Below, piece after piece: positions 1 through 10,965 of a stretch of 64,000 bases of DNA. This DNA is from Chlorops oryzae (Eukaryota; Arthropoda; Insecta; Diptera; Chloropidae), in assembly GCA_020466095.1 (NCBI GenBank), contig CM035806.1:63067087-63131086 (forward strand), in the 5' to 3' direction. Under the pieces are notes generated by a model, which saw only the letters and a list, made by a program, of their open reading frames with translations, searched no databases and was not told the origin of the DNA. The position numbers and the translations under genes are program-made. Position 1 is the stretch's first letter; each line of letters opens with the position of its first letter.

Positions 1-479
1 AACGGCCATATCCTAACAATGTTCATTAGAAATAGTGGCTAGTAAGGCGAGTAGCCGAGCAGGCAATTTCACTACTTGGCACTATTGTGGAAGTAATGAT
101 ATTTCCGGCTGGGGCTCCAATGCTAATTATAAAAGGGACAAAGGGTACTTTTTCTAATGCGCCCCTACAGGGTAGAGTAAAACATTGTTAAAATCGTCAG
201 ATATCCCTATTGAAAAATGGATATTTTATTCAATTTGAAAAATCTCGAAAAGGGCAAAATCAGCTTAGCTTTGCTTACATTTTTCTCAAATATAAAAATC
301 TAAAATTTCGTTCAAAAATGAAAGCCAACGAAATTCACTAGAAAATTTTACAGTTACAGAGTTGAAAATAACGAAGAAGAAGAGCAGTTCCTACTGCCAC
401 CAATTACAAATTCCAGATCATTATTTTTCAACATGTATAAGACGCATGGTCCCGTATTTTGGGCGCGTTTTAAAATTTA
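1..479. other. AT-rich non-coding DNA, nothing recognised
   Basis: No coding region, RNA gene or repeat end is recognisable. Short open frames here have no coding character. Confidence 0.5.
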
Positions 480-556
480 TTTCAACATGTGTGTCGGTGT
501 CGGGTATATTATTGTCAGGCTTACCTGACTATAACACCCTTACTTGTTTTAAATAA
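480..556 (+). repeat. 3' terminal fragment of a DINE-1-like element
   Basis: The segment matches the last ~75 bp of the longer copies at 8301-9085 and 34880-35720. It has the TCGGGTAT motif, then the hairpin GTCAGGCTTACCTGAC, then TATAACACCCTTACTTG. A hairpin just before the terminus is characteristic of Helitron/Helentron-derived DINE-1 elements of flies. Only the 3' end is present. Confidence 0.7.
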
Positions 557-1009
557 CAATGCTAATACGTCGAAGTTTAAAATAAGAATTTCTCCATAAC
601 TCACGAACGTCGACCGATTTCGTGCAAACTATAATTTAAACCATCTCAACGACCACACGAACGAACCCTGAAAATTTGATCGAATTCGGTCTGAAAATTC
701 GTTAGTTATAAACGAACAACGTTTTTCAACATATTTTTTTTTATAAGTATATATAAGAAGATTTATTGTGCTAAAAAAAGCGAAGTCTTTTTAAACGCTT
801 TTTTTTTTTTGCACTAAGTATTTTGAAATAACACGGTTCACCAAAAAAAAAAAAAAACTTTTTTCCAAAACATTTTTGCTTTAGCGAACGAATCCCTTAT
901 CAACATTCATTTAACTAAATTTTGTCAGTGTCTTACAGAAACTTATCTATGTATATGGGAGGTCTACCTCATGGCTTGTTCGCATAACGTGGAATTTACC
1001 GAAGTTTAC
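557..1009. other. AT-rich non-coding DNA
   Basis: Contains several poly-A and poly-T runs (about 730-860) but no gene or repeat end that I can support. Confidence 0.5.
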
Positions 1010-1964
1010 TACAGTGAACTCTCGAAAACTCGAACACCCACAAACTCGAACCCCCGCAAACTCGAACATTTTTTTTCCACCATTGACTATTCTAAAACTC
1101 GAACAAAGTTTGAAGGCTCTAAAACTCGAACAAAATTTTCTTCTTGTTTTATGTATTAAAACACAAATCAAAATACGTTTGTTCACATGTGATCATCCCT
1201 GTGTACACACGCTCATGTATTTGCCTGTCTTTCTCTTATTTTGTTTTGGTTGGGCAAGATCCACCGTTAGTTTCGCAAAATTTTTGTGAATCTTTCCACG
1301 TTGTTTACGTAGAGCAGTGCGAAACCATTCATGATATGAAATAGCCCAGCAGGACAAGTCACGGTGAAACAATCTATGATTTCAGCATGACATTAGAGCC
1401 GCAACTCTTCCTGACTTTACACCAACTTTCTAATGAAAATTACACATAAGCGGCCGTCATAAAAGAACATGTCACGAGTTGGTCATTGAAATTGGAGTAG
1501 ATATGTATTTTAACTTGAAATGAAAGTAAACAACATCCTGTCTCGATAACAATGCCATTGGCATTGCGATGAATAACAGCTTCTCCCGATGACAATATCA
1601 TTACAATTGAGAAATAATCATTTTTCTTCTTGATCTCCACGGTGAAAAAATTAATGAATTTGTCCTTTATGCTAAAAAGTCCGGCTGGGTATTGTAGGAG
1701 TGTTGGCATTGCGTTGGCAGCGATTTAAAGCCGTTATGACGCGTGTTTGAAAAACCGAGAAATGCTCATCACTGATTGACAGCTTTCATTGTCAAAAAGT
1801 TTAAGTATATTAAAATTTTCTATCAATATGCGAGTAAAGACTGAATTTAAGATAAAAAAAACGCATAAATAAATAAAAAATATATGGCGTTCCAAAACTC
1901 GAACAATTCGTTAACTTGAACAGTGCCGGTTTTATTCAGTTCGAGTTTTCGAGAGTTCACTGTA
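1010..1964. mobile_element. pogo/Tigger-like non-autonomous transposon
   Basis: A 951-bp element (1012-1962) bounded by perfect 24-bp terminal inverted repeats beginning CAGTGAACTCTCGAAAACTC and flanked on both sides by TA, the target preferred by Tc1/mariner/pogo transposases. Inside the left end the motif AAACTCGAAC recurs several times (1024-1125), and related copies occur at 1890-1945. These are plausible transposase-binding sites. No transposase reading frame is present, so it would depend on a relative elsewhere. CAGT ends and a TA duplication fit the pogo/Tigger branch; this is inference from termini only. Confidence 0.8.
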
Positions 1965-2248
1965 TTACATTTTTCTAATGATGCCAGCTTTGTTTTATGT
2001 TGCTTTTTTGCACAATTTTGTGGGAAAATTTTAGCTTTTTTCTCATCCAACACGACACGACACATTTCTGGAACATATGTATCCCCGGAATTAGCATAAG
2101 CCACGTACATATATTTTTTACACGATTTTTTTAAACGGATTTTCGACGAACGCATCTACCGTGTAAAAAGAGAGCCGGGTGCATTTTCAATCATCACTTC
2201 AACGAACCATCTGATTAACTCCATTACGCACTGACCCACTTTTTGCAG

Positions 2249-2719
2249 GCACGAAAATCCAAACGAATGCTTTCCATTCGACGCGAAAAAATGCAACAAA
2301 TTGAAATCTTAACTCGACTTGTATATTTTCACTTTCTGCAGCGCTGGCGCCACAAATTCAATGCCACTGGCCATAGTAGTGACGCAACAGCCTCAACTGC
2401 AAAAACGAAATCACAATGCAGCTGCAAAGACGGCACAGAACAATGGCAACAAAAACATCAATGGCCACAAATCGATGTTGATGGCCAACATTGTACATAT
2501 TTTGTCCGAATGACTGGTTTCCTAATATTGGATAGAAACTTGGTCAAAATACAAAGTCCACAGTACAGTTATGAGCAATCCACAATTTCCACAACCGCAA
2601 CGACATCATACAGGACTGTATCAACCTGATCCAATGAAAAAGTTGAAAGCAAAAGCTGGTACCAGCAATATTTTTATGGATAATGGAAAATCGAAAACAA
2701 AAAATGCATTTCTCAACAG
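2249..2719 (+). CDS. Upstream exon(s) of the unknown gene, structure ambiguous
   Basis: A strong splice acceptor (pyrimidine tract then TTTTTGCAG, ending 2248) opens a region that is coding-like in two frames. One frame runs 2249-2617, could be spliced at a GTATCA donor (2618) to the acceptor CTCAACAG ending 2719, and joins the next exon in phase. The other frame has Gln/Asn-rich sequence (about 2341-2510, stop TGA at 2511) and then an ATG-started frame from 2571 rich in Pro/Gln/His. It enters the main exon only if one base is missing near 2727. A CTAAT branch-like site lies at about 2522. The first model needs no indel; the second has the more natural peptide composition. I cannot decide from sequence alone. 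Confidence 0.4.
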
Positions 2720-4549
2720 TATAGATCGTTGGTCAACAGCGAACCACCTGGACATGCCCACTCACATCGTTCGCACTGTTCCAACGAGAAAAGTGGTTCT
2801 TCTGGTTGCTACAGCTCGAATGTTTTTTCAACGTATTCAATTGAAGATCACATCGACTGCGAACCGGTAACCGGTATCCTAGGCCCGAATGGCAATGACA
2901 AAAGTGGTTTAAAGAACCTGCAGATTCCAATTTCACAGCGACAACTAGTGCCATTGCCACCGCCACTTCTCTCCGCTATGGTGAAAGTGCATTTAGATGA
3001 AGCGCATGCATCTAGTCAAACGCGAGCCATGAACGGTATTGGCTATTCGCATCGTCGGAAGGTCGGTGCGGCGCATGAAAGCGAAAATGCTGAAGGCGAA
3101 TGCGAAGGCGAAGGCGATAGATCGAAGGTATTAAAACATCGAGGGATTCCGCAGGACTTTAAAGACAAATTACGAGTTTTAGAAACAAGTATTGATCGCC
3201 TCGATCGGCACTTAAAAAATTTTCCCAGTTTTCTTACACAGGATCGCGTTGTGTCAATTGTACATCCACAACTGAAATCTATCCAAGCCCGTGAAATGGG
3301 TGGCAAACCACGTCTGCCCTACGATAAATTTCTTCCGGAAATCATAGACGACCATGATCCCTTCAATAAACCAATCCCATGGTGGAGTGATATCGCCGAT
3401 GATTCACTGCTGGACATCGACTTTGATTCCTTTTTATTGAGTAATGAGTCCAGAGAGAGAGAACGCCAGACTGTCGCACAGTCAGCTTGTGGTATTACCA
3501 ATCCAAGCTTCATAATCGACGAAGCGGTTGACGAGGATAACTACAAATGTGCCAAAAATTATATGAACTCCTGCTCTGACAATGCCTATCGCGTTGAAAG
3601 TCATGGTGTGGCCTCACAAAAACCTTACAAAATTTCCGCCGACCATTATCTACGACGCTATGACGTTCAGCTGCACTTTCAGAAAACACGCGAATTGCTA
3701 GAGGATGTTCGCGATAAGATTCGCATTCTTTCGGACTTGAAGTACACTGAAAACAATAGCAGTGGTAAAAACACTTACAAAAATGAGCTCAATTCGCAGC
3801 TAATGCAATCTTCACACTCAGAAAGTGCAATGCCCAAAGAACTTAGTGTCATGATTAAAAACTTAAAAAATGAGCTAGAATCGTATCTTCAGTATATGAA
3901 TCAGTATAGTGAGTATGAGATACGTCAGCTGTATAGTGGCCTGGTGAAAAACGAGAACATAATCAAAATGAAGAAGGCATTTGAGAGACGACGTTCCGCA
4001 TCGGAATACGATTACTTTGAAGCTAAATGTAGCGATCCGAATGAAAACTACCTGAGAGCTGCAAACTTTGATGTGCCACAAAGAATTCGCCAGAAAATCG
4101 CTTCAATTCGTTGTGCCAGCGATCCGAATTTCAAAATGAAAAGGAAATCACTCACGGAGATCTTTCCGGATATTAATGACTATTGGGAATCGATCAATGA
4201 TAGCCATACGAGAGTCGAAACAGCAATGGAAAGCGTTTATCCTCAAGCTCCTGAACGCAGCCGGCAAACACAAATACAACGTAATCTTTCATTCCAAAGG
4301 CCCGTACTGAAACAATCGGACACGAAAATGGAAAGAGAGAATGGAAATAGAAAACAGAGTGAAACTGGTTCCTGTAGCGATAACAGCCAGACCGACGAGC
4401 TTAGTTATGATAAGAACGCAATATTGGAATGGCATCGAAAAAGGCCAAGTATTTGGGAGATGTACTACGGAAATAATCGCATACACCAGTCTTTGTTAGG
4501 AAGGGTCAATGGGATCGCCGTCAACGCCAATCAGTCATCGATGTCCTAC
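2720..4549 (+). CDS. Conserved-looking protein of unknown function, large internal exon
   Basis: An uninterrupted 610-codon frame that I do not recognise. It begins after a CAACAG acceptor and ends at TCCTAC|GTGAGT, a near-consensus 5' splice site at 4549/4550, so this is an internal exon and the C terminus lies elsewhere downstream. The N-terminal part is Ser/His/Cys-rich. A middle acidic stretch carries PWWSDIADDSLLDIDFDSFL. Residues encoded by about 3655-3990 are charged and heptad-like (RRYDVQLHFQKTRELLEDVRDK; KELSVMIKNLKNELESYLQY), suggesting coiled coil. The C-terminal part has RRRSASEYDYFEAK and KRPSIWEMYYGNNRIHQ. There is no signal peptide or membrane segment, so a cytoplasmic scaffold-type protein is possible, but no function is assigned. 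No in-frame stop is seen, so it looks alive. Confidence 0.75.
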
Positions 4550-4797
4550 GTGAGTACAAATTTTTTTTGGCTTTTATAACCATATTCATACGGGGAAATC
4601 AAAACGGTGCGATTTTTTAACACACTTTCCAGTTGTCGGTATGTCGGGATCTCATCAGTCTTCAAGTTTTATTTTTTGCTTTGAAAATAAAACTTATTCC
4701 ATACTATACCTTATTCTTCGAGTTTTTTATTTTACTCAGAAAACAAAAGTCACGTACAATTTTTGTAGAGTTTTTGTACAATTTTTATGGATAAATT
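4550..4797 (+). other. Start of a long intron of the unknown gene
   Basis: Begins GTGAGTACAAATTTT. No acceptor with a clear following exon is visible before the repeat-rich region, so the intron may extend over much of the next 25 kb. Confidence 0.4.
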
Positions 4798-5215
4798 ACG
4801 GTCTCCAATTGCGATGGTTCATAGCATGCGATCGAAAGTATGCGATAGATCGCAAATGGAGACCGCTCATTGCAGATGGCATGCGAGATATAGTTTGCGA
4901 TATCGCAAGCCATCTATCGCTTGCGATAAAATGTCACTTTTGAGTTTTTTCATGTCCTTCCCATTTCGGCAAGAACGGACTTACTCAGAATGTCGGGCTA
5001 TTTTCCTTGTTTGCTCTTGATTTAACAAATCTTGCTTCCCTTTCAATGTTTTATTGCTTCTATGCAGCGAATTTTCTCGCTGAATGCCATCCTAAAATGC
5101 TCATCGCATACCGAAATTTGCCCACTCATAAAAATCTCACTATCTGCTGCCATCGCATACCATAAAATTTGACAGATGCTTTGCGATGAACTATCGCACG
5201 TGGAGTCCCACTATA
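4798..5215. repeat. Interspersed palindromic repeat, GCGAT-rich
   Basis: A segment rich in TATCGCA/TGCGATA words. Its left end folds on itself (GGTCTCCAATTGCGATGG against TCGCAAATGGAGACC, 4800-4863), and ATCGCACGTGGAGTCCCAC near 5195-5212 resembles the opposite terminus. A second, shorter copy lies at 24317-24562. Probably a MITE-like element; no target duplication identified. Confidence 0.55.
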
Positions 5216-5810
5216 ATTTTTTGGACCACAATGAAGAATTTTTGGCCTCTTGTCATGGCAACACTGGTTTTGCATGGAAAAATTATTTTTTCGTGTCAGT
5301 AATAGGAGTTGCCATTATATAGTTGTTGCAAAGAGCGTTGGTGCTCCCAAATCAAAAATAAAATCTATCTTTATATATTACAAATATTTTTGTAAATAAA
5401 ACAAACACCAAAAATAAACCGGTGTCTTTTAAATATTGCGCACAAATAACCAAAAACCACAAATTGTGGTCAATAATCTTTCAAAGGAACTCGTGTTTTA
5501 CTATGCCCAATTAACCCAATTGGTTCCCAAATCACTAAAACAGCGTTAGTTCAAGTGTACAATTAGTGATTTTTAGCCCACACGCACTGTTAATTTTGTA
5601 CAGAGTAATACATAGCCAGGGGTATAAAGAAGAACCAGTGCTGGTGGAATTAGAACTAGTAAAACGCTAGAGCTTAACTACTCATACTTCCTGCACGGCT
5701 GTTGAACTGTTCACCACAGCAGTCGTTGACAAAACTCTATCTTTTTCAGTCGCACTCATGCAAAATGTTTCCCGTTGCCTTTACTCCTACACATTCTTAT
5801 CATACCTACC
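5216..5810. other. Non-coding, one short repeat match
   Basis: No gene seen. The last ~70 bp (TTCAGTCGCACTCATG to TTCTTATCATACCTAC) resemble 50281-50345, so a short dispersed repeat abuts the foldback element. Confidence 0.4.
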
Positions 5811-5929
5811 CAATAAACACAAAAACGATAACGTGTTCGAATCGAATTCGAATCGAATTCGTAGAGCGCGAATCGCATTAAACGAATTCGAATCGAATTC
5901 GATTCGATTTCGCGGAAGGCAATTTTCGC

Positions 5930-6560
5930 GATATCGCGCTTTTATCGTATTTTGCGTTCGATTCGAATTCGATTCGAAGACAAAACGCGATAAGAATTCG
6001 AATCGTTTGCAACGAGCTCGCCTCGAGCTCGCTTTTTTATCGCGGATTTTAGAATACGCGAGCTCGCGCTTTTATCGTATTTTGCGTTCGATTCGAATTC
6101 GATTCGAAGACAAAACGCGATAAGAATTCGAATCGTTTGCAACGAGCTCGCCTCGAGCTCGCTTTTTTATCGCGGATTTTAGAATACGCGAGCTCGCGCT
6201 TTTATCGTATTTTGCGTTCGATTCGAATTCGATTCGAAGACAAAACGCGATAAGAATTCGAATCGTTTGCAACGAGCTCGCCTCGAGCTCGCTTTTTTAT
6301 CGCGGATTTCAGAATACGCGAGCTCGCGCTTTTATCGTATTTTGCGTTCGATTCGAATTCGATTCGAAGACAAAACGCGATAAGAATTCGAATCGTTTGC
6401 AACGAGCTCGCCTCGAGCTCGCTTTTTTATCGCGGATTTTAGAATACGCGAGCTCGCGCTTTTATCGTATTTTGCGTTCGATTCGAAGACAAAACGCGAT
6501 AAGAATTCGAATCGTTTGCAACGAGCTCGCCTCGAGCTCGCTTTTTTATCGCGGATTTTA
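5930..6560. repeat. 130-bp tandem repeats, 4-5 units
   Basis: The word GAGCTCGCGCTTTTATCG recurs at about 6060, 6190, 6320 and 6450, exactly 130 bp apart, with nearly identical sequence between. The first unit has GATATCGCGCTTTTATCG at about 5931 and the last lacks a short piece. Three identical 66-codon frames on the minus strand are by-products of this periodicity, not genes. Confidence 0.9.
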
Positions 6561-6582
6561 TAAAATGCGAGCTCGCTTTTTT

Positions 6583-7510
6583 ATCGTGGAATTCATAAGA
6601 GTCTTACCGACTACGGCACCCTGAAAGGGATTTTGAAGTTTTGTTGATATTTTGAAAAGTCCTCGAGGGTTCCCTGAAAAATGGCCCCAATGCAAAATGG
6701 CCCCAAACTAAAAATGAAAAAAGGTCCCAAAATTTGGGGTCATTTTGCATTATGAAAAATTACCCCAAATCAAAAATGAAATTTGGCCCCAAAATAAAAT
6801 GAAAAAGGCCCCAAAAACAAAAAGAGGTGTTTTTAATCGATATGAAAAATGGCCCCAAACTAGAAAATAAAACGGCCGTTATAGAATTTAAAAAATTAAA
6901 AATGAAAAAAAGACCCCAATTTTGGGGTAATTTTGCATAATGCATTATTGCCCCACTTTGAAAAATTAAAAAAGGCCCCAAAATTTGGGGTCATTTTGCG
7001 TTATAAAAAATTACCCCAAATCCAAAAATTTAAAAAGGCCCCAAAATTTTGTATTGAATTTTAGGGCGATTTTTTTGGGTCATTTTGCATTTTTCAAAAT
7101 TTATGCTACATTTGGGGCCATGTTTCATTTTTTGATTTGGGGTAATGCAAAATGACCCCAAATTTTGGGGTCTTTTTTTCATTTTTAATTTTTTAAATTC
7201 TATAACGGCCGTTTTATTTTCTAGTTTGGGGCCATTTTTCATATCGATTAAAAACACCTCTTTTTGTTTTTGGGGCCTTTTTCATTTTATTTTGGGGCCA
7301 AATTTCATTTTTGATTTGGGGTAATTTTTCATAATGCAAAATGACCCCAAATTTTGGGACCTTTTTTCATTTTTAGTTTGGGGCCATTTTGCATTGGGGC
7401 CATTTTTCAGGGAACCCTCGAGGACTTTTCAAAATATCAACAAAACTTCAAAATCCCTTTCAGGGTGCCGTAGTCGGTAAGACTCTTATGAATTCCACGA
7501 TAAAAAAGCG
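6583..7510. repeat. Long near-perfect inverted repeat of CCCCAAA modules
   Basis: The sequence from the ACCCTGAAAGGGATTTTG region (about 6618) inward is repeated in reverse complement ending near 7467, with flanks GCGAGCTCGC and TTATGAATTCCACGATAAA mirrored to about 7510. Arms of roughly 370 bp are separated by a less perfect centre (about 6950-7140). Within the arms the words GGCCCC, CCCCAAA and TTTGGGG recur every 15-40 bp. This could form a very large cruciform or hairpin. Confidence 0.9.
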
Positions 7511-7816
7511 AGCTCGCATTTTATAAAATCCACGATAAAAAAGCGAGCTCGAGGCGAGCTCGTTGCAAACGGTTCGAATTCTTATCGCTATTTCTCTCGA
7601 ATCGAACGCAAAATACGATAAAAGCGCGAGCTCGCGAAAATTGCCTTCCGCGATTCGAATTCAATTCGAATTCTTTAAAATATTTGTGTTTAGTGGATAC
7701 GAAACTTTAATTCTCGAAGGTAGTGTTGTTAATTTGTTTCCAAATCGCAAGACATTCGAGGTAAATATAGAATCAAGCTAAACATAAAAACGAAAAAAAG
7801 TCATTCACTTCAATTC

Positions 7817-7905
7817 GGCGAAGACGGCGTAATGGGTAAGCAGACTAGAAATAAGTATGACTAGAAATCAAGAGGTTCGGTGTTCAAATCCCACAGCCGG
7901 TGGAT
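7817..7905 (+). ncRNA. tRNA-like (Pol III promoter-like) module in the foldback element
   Basis: GGCGTAATGGGTAAGC resembles a tRNA D-arm/A box, and GGTTCGGTGTTCAAATCCC resembles a T-arm/B box followed by CAC. A complete cloverleaf is not evident. The same module is kept at 63411-63498, where the B-box part reads GTTCGAATCCC, closer to consensus. Likely a tRNA-derived piece carried by the element rather than a functional tRNA gene. Confidence 0.45.
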
Positions 7906-8300
7906 TCAAAGGTGTGGTTACCAGCATTAAACCGTTTTTTTTTTTTTTTTTTTTTTACCGAAAATAGTCTTATAATAAGACTGTTATTAGAATCATACAT
8001 TAAATATAAAAATTAAATAATTTTTTTTTACTAATCGAATATAATCGAAAATTCGACAAAAAGGCGAATCGAATATGATAAAAAATTCGAATAAAGCGCG
8101 ATAGCAAAACGATAGCAAAATACGAATCGCGCGATGCGTAAATGATAAAAAATGCGATAAAAATATGAATCGCGTAAAAAGGTGACTCCCTCACGAATTC
8201 GAATTCGATTCGAGCTCGCCGCGAACACTCGCCGCGAAGAGTTTGCACGTCAAAACGAATTCGATTCGAATTCGATTCGAACTCGTTGTGCTTATTGGGA

Positions 8301-9085
8301 CCCAGAACCAGTCGAGATAGACCATACAAAATGTATATAGCGTCACCAGGAGATTCGATTTAGCCATGTCCGTCTGTCTGTTTGTATACAGTTTTCTTAT
8401 CGAAGGAGTTGAGCTATCGCGACAAAATTTGGTATGCGTGCTCACGGGGACATGAGTAAGAACAAGTTCGAGAATGGACCCGATCGGACCATTTTTAGGG
8501 GTACCTCCAGTACTAGGGTCTGTTACGAAAATCACAAAAACTGCTCTAAAATCGAAATTTTTCAAGATATTTTGATGAAATTTGATATTTGATCATATTT
8601 AAAGGCCAGTAGTATTATTTCCAAAAATTGAAATAGTGGGCGTGGCAGAAGGGCGGTTTTCGGAAATTGTCTCGTACAACCGAAATTCAAATGGGACTTG
8701 AACGAAATTTGGCACTTATGCTTCGTTTGTAGCAATAAACATCCTCCAAAAAAATTTCCTTGGTCGGTCCTTTATTAAGGGTACCTCCAGTGCTAGGGTC
8801 TGTCACAAAAATCCCAAAACTGCCATTAAATCGGACTTTTTCGAAATATTTTAATGAAACTTAAAATGTGAACGTATATTTAAGCCTCCGATTATAGTTC
8901 AACAAAAATTGGAAAAGTGGGCGTGGCAAAGGGGCAGTTTTCATAAAGAAATCTATCAAAAGTCGGTATATGGGGCCCCTTATGGTCGTAAACACCTCTT
9001 GATATTAAAAATTATTTGAACATGTGTGTATGTGTCGGGTATTCTATTGTCAGGCTCGCCTGACTATAACACCCTTACTTGTTTA
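8301..9085 (+). mobile_element. DINE-1-like (Helentron-derived) element
   Basis: Runs from ACCAGTCGAGATAGACC through GATTTAGCCATGTCCGTCTG (the GATCTAGCCATGTC plus CTGT-repeat block typical of fly DINE-1 elements) to the terminal hairpin GTCAGGCTCGCCTGAC and TATAACACCCTTACTTG. Similar to 34880-35720. Non-coding. Its 5' part is cut by the foldback element, so the two are probably nested or abutting. Confidence 0.7.
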
Positions 9086-9104
9086 TTTCTGTCTTAAAGT
9101 GATA

Positions 9105-9184
9105 TTAATAACTTTTCCGAAGGGTATATTAATTTTGGCACGTAGTTTGTAAAAGACTAAAGGAGTTGCGATAGATATAGATAT

Positions 9185-9221
<37 letters not shown>

Positions 9222-10160
9222 GTAAAGAATGGATAACCTTAAACTGGCTTATAGCTGACATCATGACGGTTCCAAAACCGTTGCGGAACTGAATCTTTCC
9301 CTCCTAGTTCCCGAGTTATGGTATTTTTAAGAAAATGTGTAATACTTTTTGACTTATGCACCACGATCGTAATATCAATGAATTTCAAAAAAGTTTTTTT
9401 TTTCAAAATATTATTCGTTTATCATGCTATTGGGTGGATGCATTGAAATAGGCTCGGCGAGCGATATAATATTTAATTTCTATAATTAAATTTTGTGTTT
9501 ACTAAAAAATTTCAACACAAAAATATTTTCTACAAACTTTAAGCACCTCTGGTTAAAAAAAAAATATATATTGTAATGTGAGTGACCAATACCTAGAAAA
9601 ATATGCACGTTTATTGCAGTTTTCATAATGGTAATATTAGTTATTGTATCTTAACTACTTACTGAGTTATTGGTATTTTTCTCAAGATAAACGATATTTG
9701 AATAAATAACAAAACTTAAAATTTTTGATGTTTTAGCTTCTTTTTACGTTTTTTTTTGTTTTATCTGGCGACAAAGTCAATTAAGTTGGAGTTAGTTGAC
9801 ATGAATTATAACAGATATTCAAATTGGTTGCCACCTTCTCTTATGCAATCTCTGCATAAGGAAACCAAATAAGTCAAAAAGTATTACACATTTTCTTAAA
9901 AATACCATAACTCGGGAACTAGGAGGGAAAGATTCAGTTCCGCAACGGTTTTGGAACCGTCATGATGTCAGCTATAAGCCAGTTTAAGGTTATCCATTCT
10001 TTACAGGACACCCTGTATATATATTCTTGATCAAGTTCGAACGTTTTGAATCGGTCCAACGATAATGGGGCTACGACTAAAAATATTGACAAAAATTTGC
10101 AAAAATTTTCCTAGCGGATATTAAAAAACGCGAGCTAACTTTCAAATTTTAAGCATATAT
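9105..10160 (+). mobile_element. DINE-1-like element split by another transposon
   Basis: The 5' portion (CTTTTCCGAAGGGTATATTAATTTTGG to a (TA)n run at 9215) and the continuation after 10010 (TATATATATTCTTGATCAAG) are the two sides of the block seen uninterrupted at 21530-21625. The 795-bp TIR element at 9216-10010 sits in the TA-rich stretch between them. The 3' boundary is not clear. Confidence 0.55.
9216..10010. mobile_element. 795-bp TIR element with 142-bp inverted repeats
   Basis: Left arm 9216-9357 and right arm 9869-10010 are reverse complements with near-perfect identity, starting TGTCCTGTAAAGAATGG and ending CCATTCTTTACAGGACA. The interior (AT-rich, ~510 bp) has no long open frame. 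It is inserted in a (TA)n tract of a DINE-1-like element, so any target duplication is masked. Superfamily unknown. Confidence 0.9.
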
Positions 10161-10860
10161 TTAGATTCAGCGAAACAATTAGTACAAACAAAAATTGGTT
10201 TCAAGTCAATGGCACGCAAAAAGTAGTGTAATCAGATCGCTTACAGTCTCGTATACTTCGTAGGCGGTAGGTTGGCATCTGGTTTAATTTAGAAAGGCCC
10301 TAACTAACAAATGTAGAGTTTTACAGGAGAGAGAAAAAACTTAATTAAAACAACAACAAAAATAAAGAAATAAAATTTCTTTTGATGTAGTTTAAGTTTA
10401 AAATCATAGAAAATTGAGTAGGAAAGGTTTGAAAATCTGCCTCCATGTGTATTCCAACGTGCTATAAGTTGAGGGCAAATACTTTTGTACAATATTTTAT
10501 TAACAGGGCTCGGATTTTGTTGCATTTATAAATTTAAAGCATACTTCATGGAGTAAAAATTTTGTTCAACTCACATAAAGTTAAGATTCAAATCGATTTT
10601 TAACTTAAATATGAATTTTGTTAATGTTGGAAATGTGGTTTGAATTGGTTAAATTTCGCTAAAAATTATTTCCAAAAGGTTGGTAAAAAAAATTGTTCGG
10701 CCTATAAAATAAGCTTTATATATATACTAGGGTTACCCGGCGCGCGTTGCTACACCGATTTAATATTAACTCAGTACTTTTATCTATATCAGTGATGGCC
10801 AAACCTATACGTAAACATTTATAATTGTGTGTGTGAATGCGCTGTCGACTTCGTTGTGGT
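10161..10860. other. No gene seen
   Basis: AT-rich sequence without recognisable coding or repeat ends. Confidence 0.4.
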
Positions 10861-10965
10861 TTAAGGCTCAGTTACTTTTGATTGAACGTAATTTAACTTT
10901 ACTTATTCAATCAGCTGACTTGATATGTTTAGTACATTTTGTATGGGAGCAGTTACAGATGTACC
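10861..10965 (+). repeat. Partial copy of the AAGGCTCAGTTACT MITE
   Basis: TTAAGGCTCAGTTACTTTTG and the following ~95 bp match the left half of the complete palindromic element at 19267-19452. The right half is missing. Confidence 0.6.

Larger units (their letters stand above)
5811..8300. mobile_element. Large foldback-type element with tandem-repeat arms
   Basis: About 2.5 kb bounded by CCCAATAAACACAAAAACG at the left and a related inverted end (GTGCTTATTGGG) at the right. The left arm consists of 130-bp tandem units rich in GAATTCGATTCGA and GAGCTCGC. The centre is a long inverted repeat. The right arm holds one inverted unit, a tRNA-like stretch and another GAATTCGATTCGA block. A smaller relative occupies 62499-63860 with the same order of modules but one left-arm unit and a shortened centre, showing this is a transposable or at least dispersing unit. 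No transposase is encoded. Architecture resembles Drosophila FB (Foldback) elements, but I do not recognise the sequence as FB. Confidence 0.75.

Noticed and set aside
5942..6402. Three identical 66-codon Arg/Ile/Ser-rich minus-strand frames at 130-bp spacing
   Set aside because: By-product of the 130-bp tandem repeat; composition is dictated by GAATTCGATTCGA words.
5930..6560. CRISPR-like regular repeats
   Set aside because: Units are contiguous 130-bp tandem copies without unique spacers, in a eukaryotic transposon.
7817..7905. Functional tRNA gene
   Set aside because: A- and B-box-like words are present, but the acceptor and anticodon stems do not pair convincingly and the sequence is repeated inside a mobile element.
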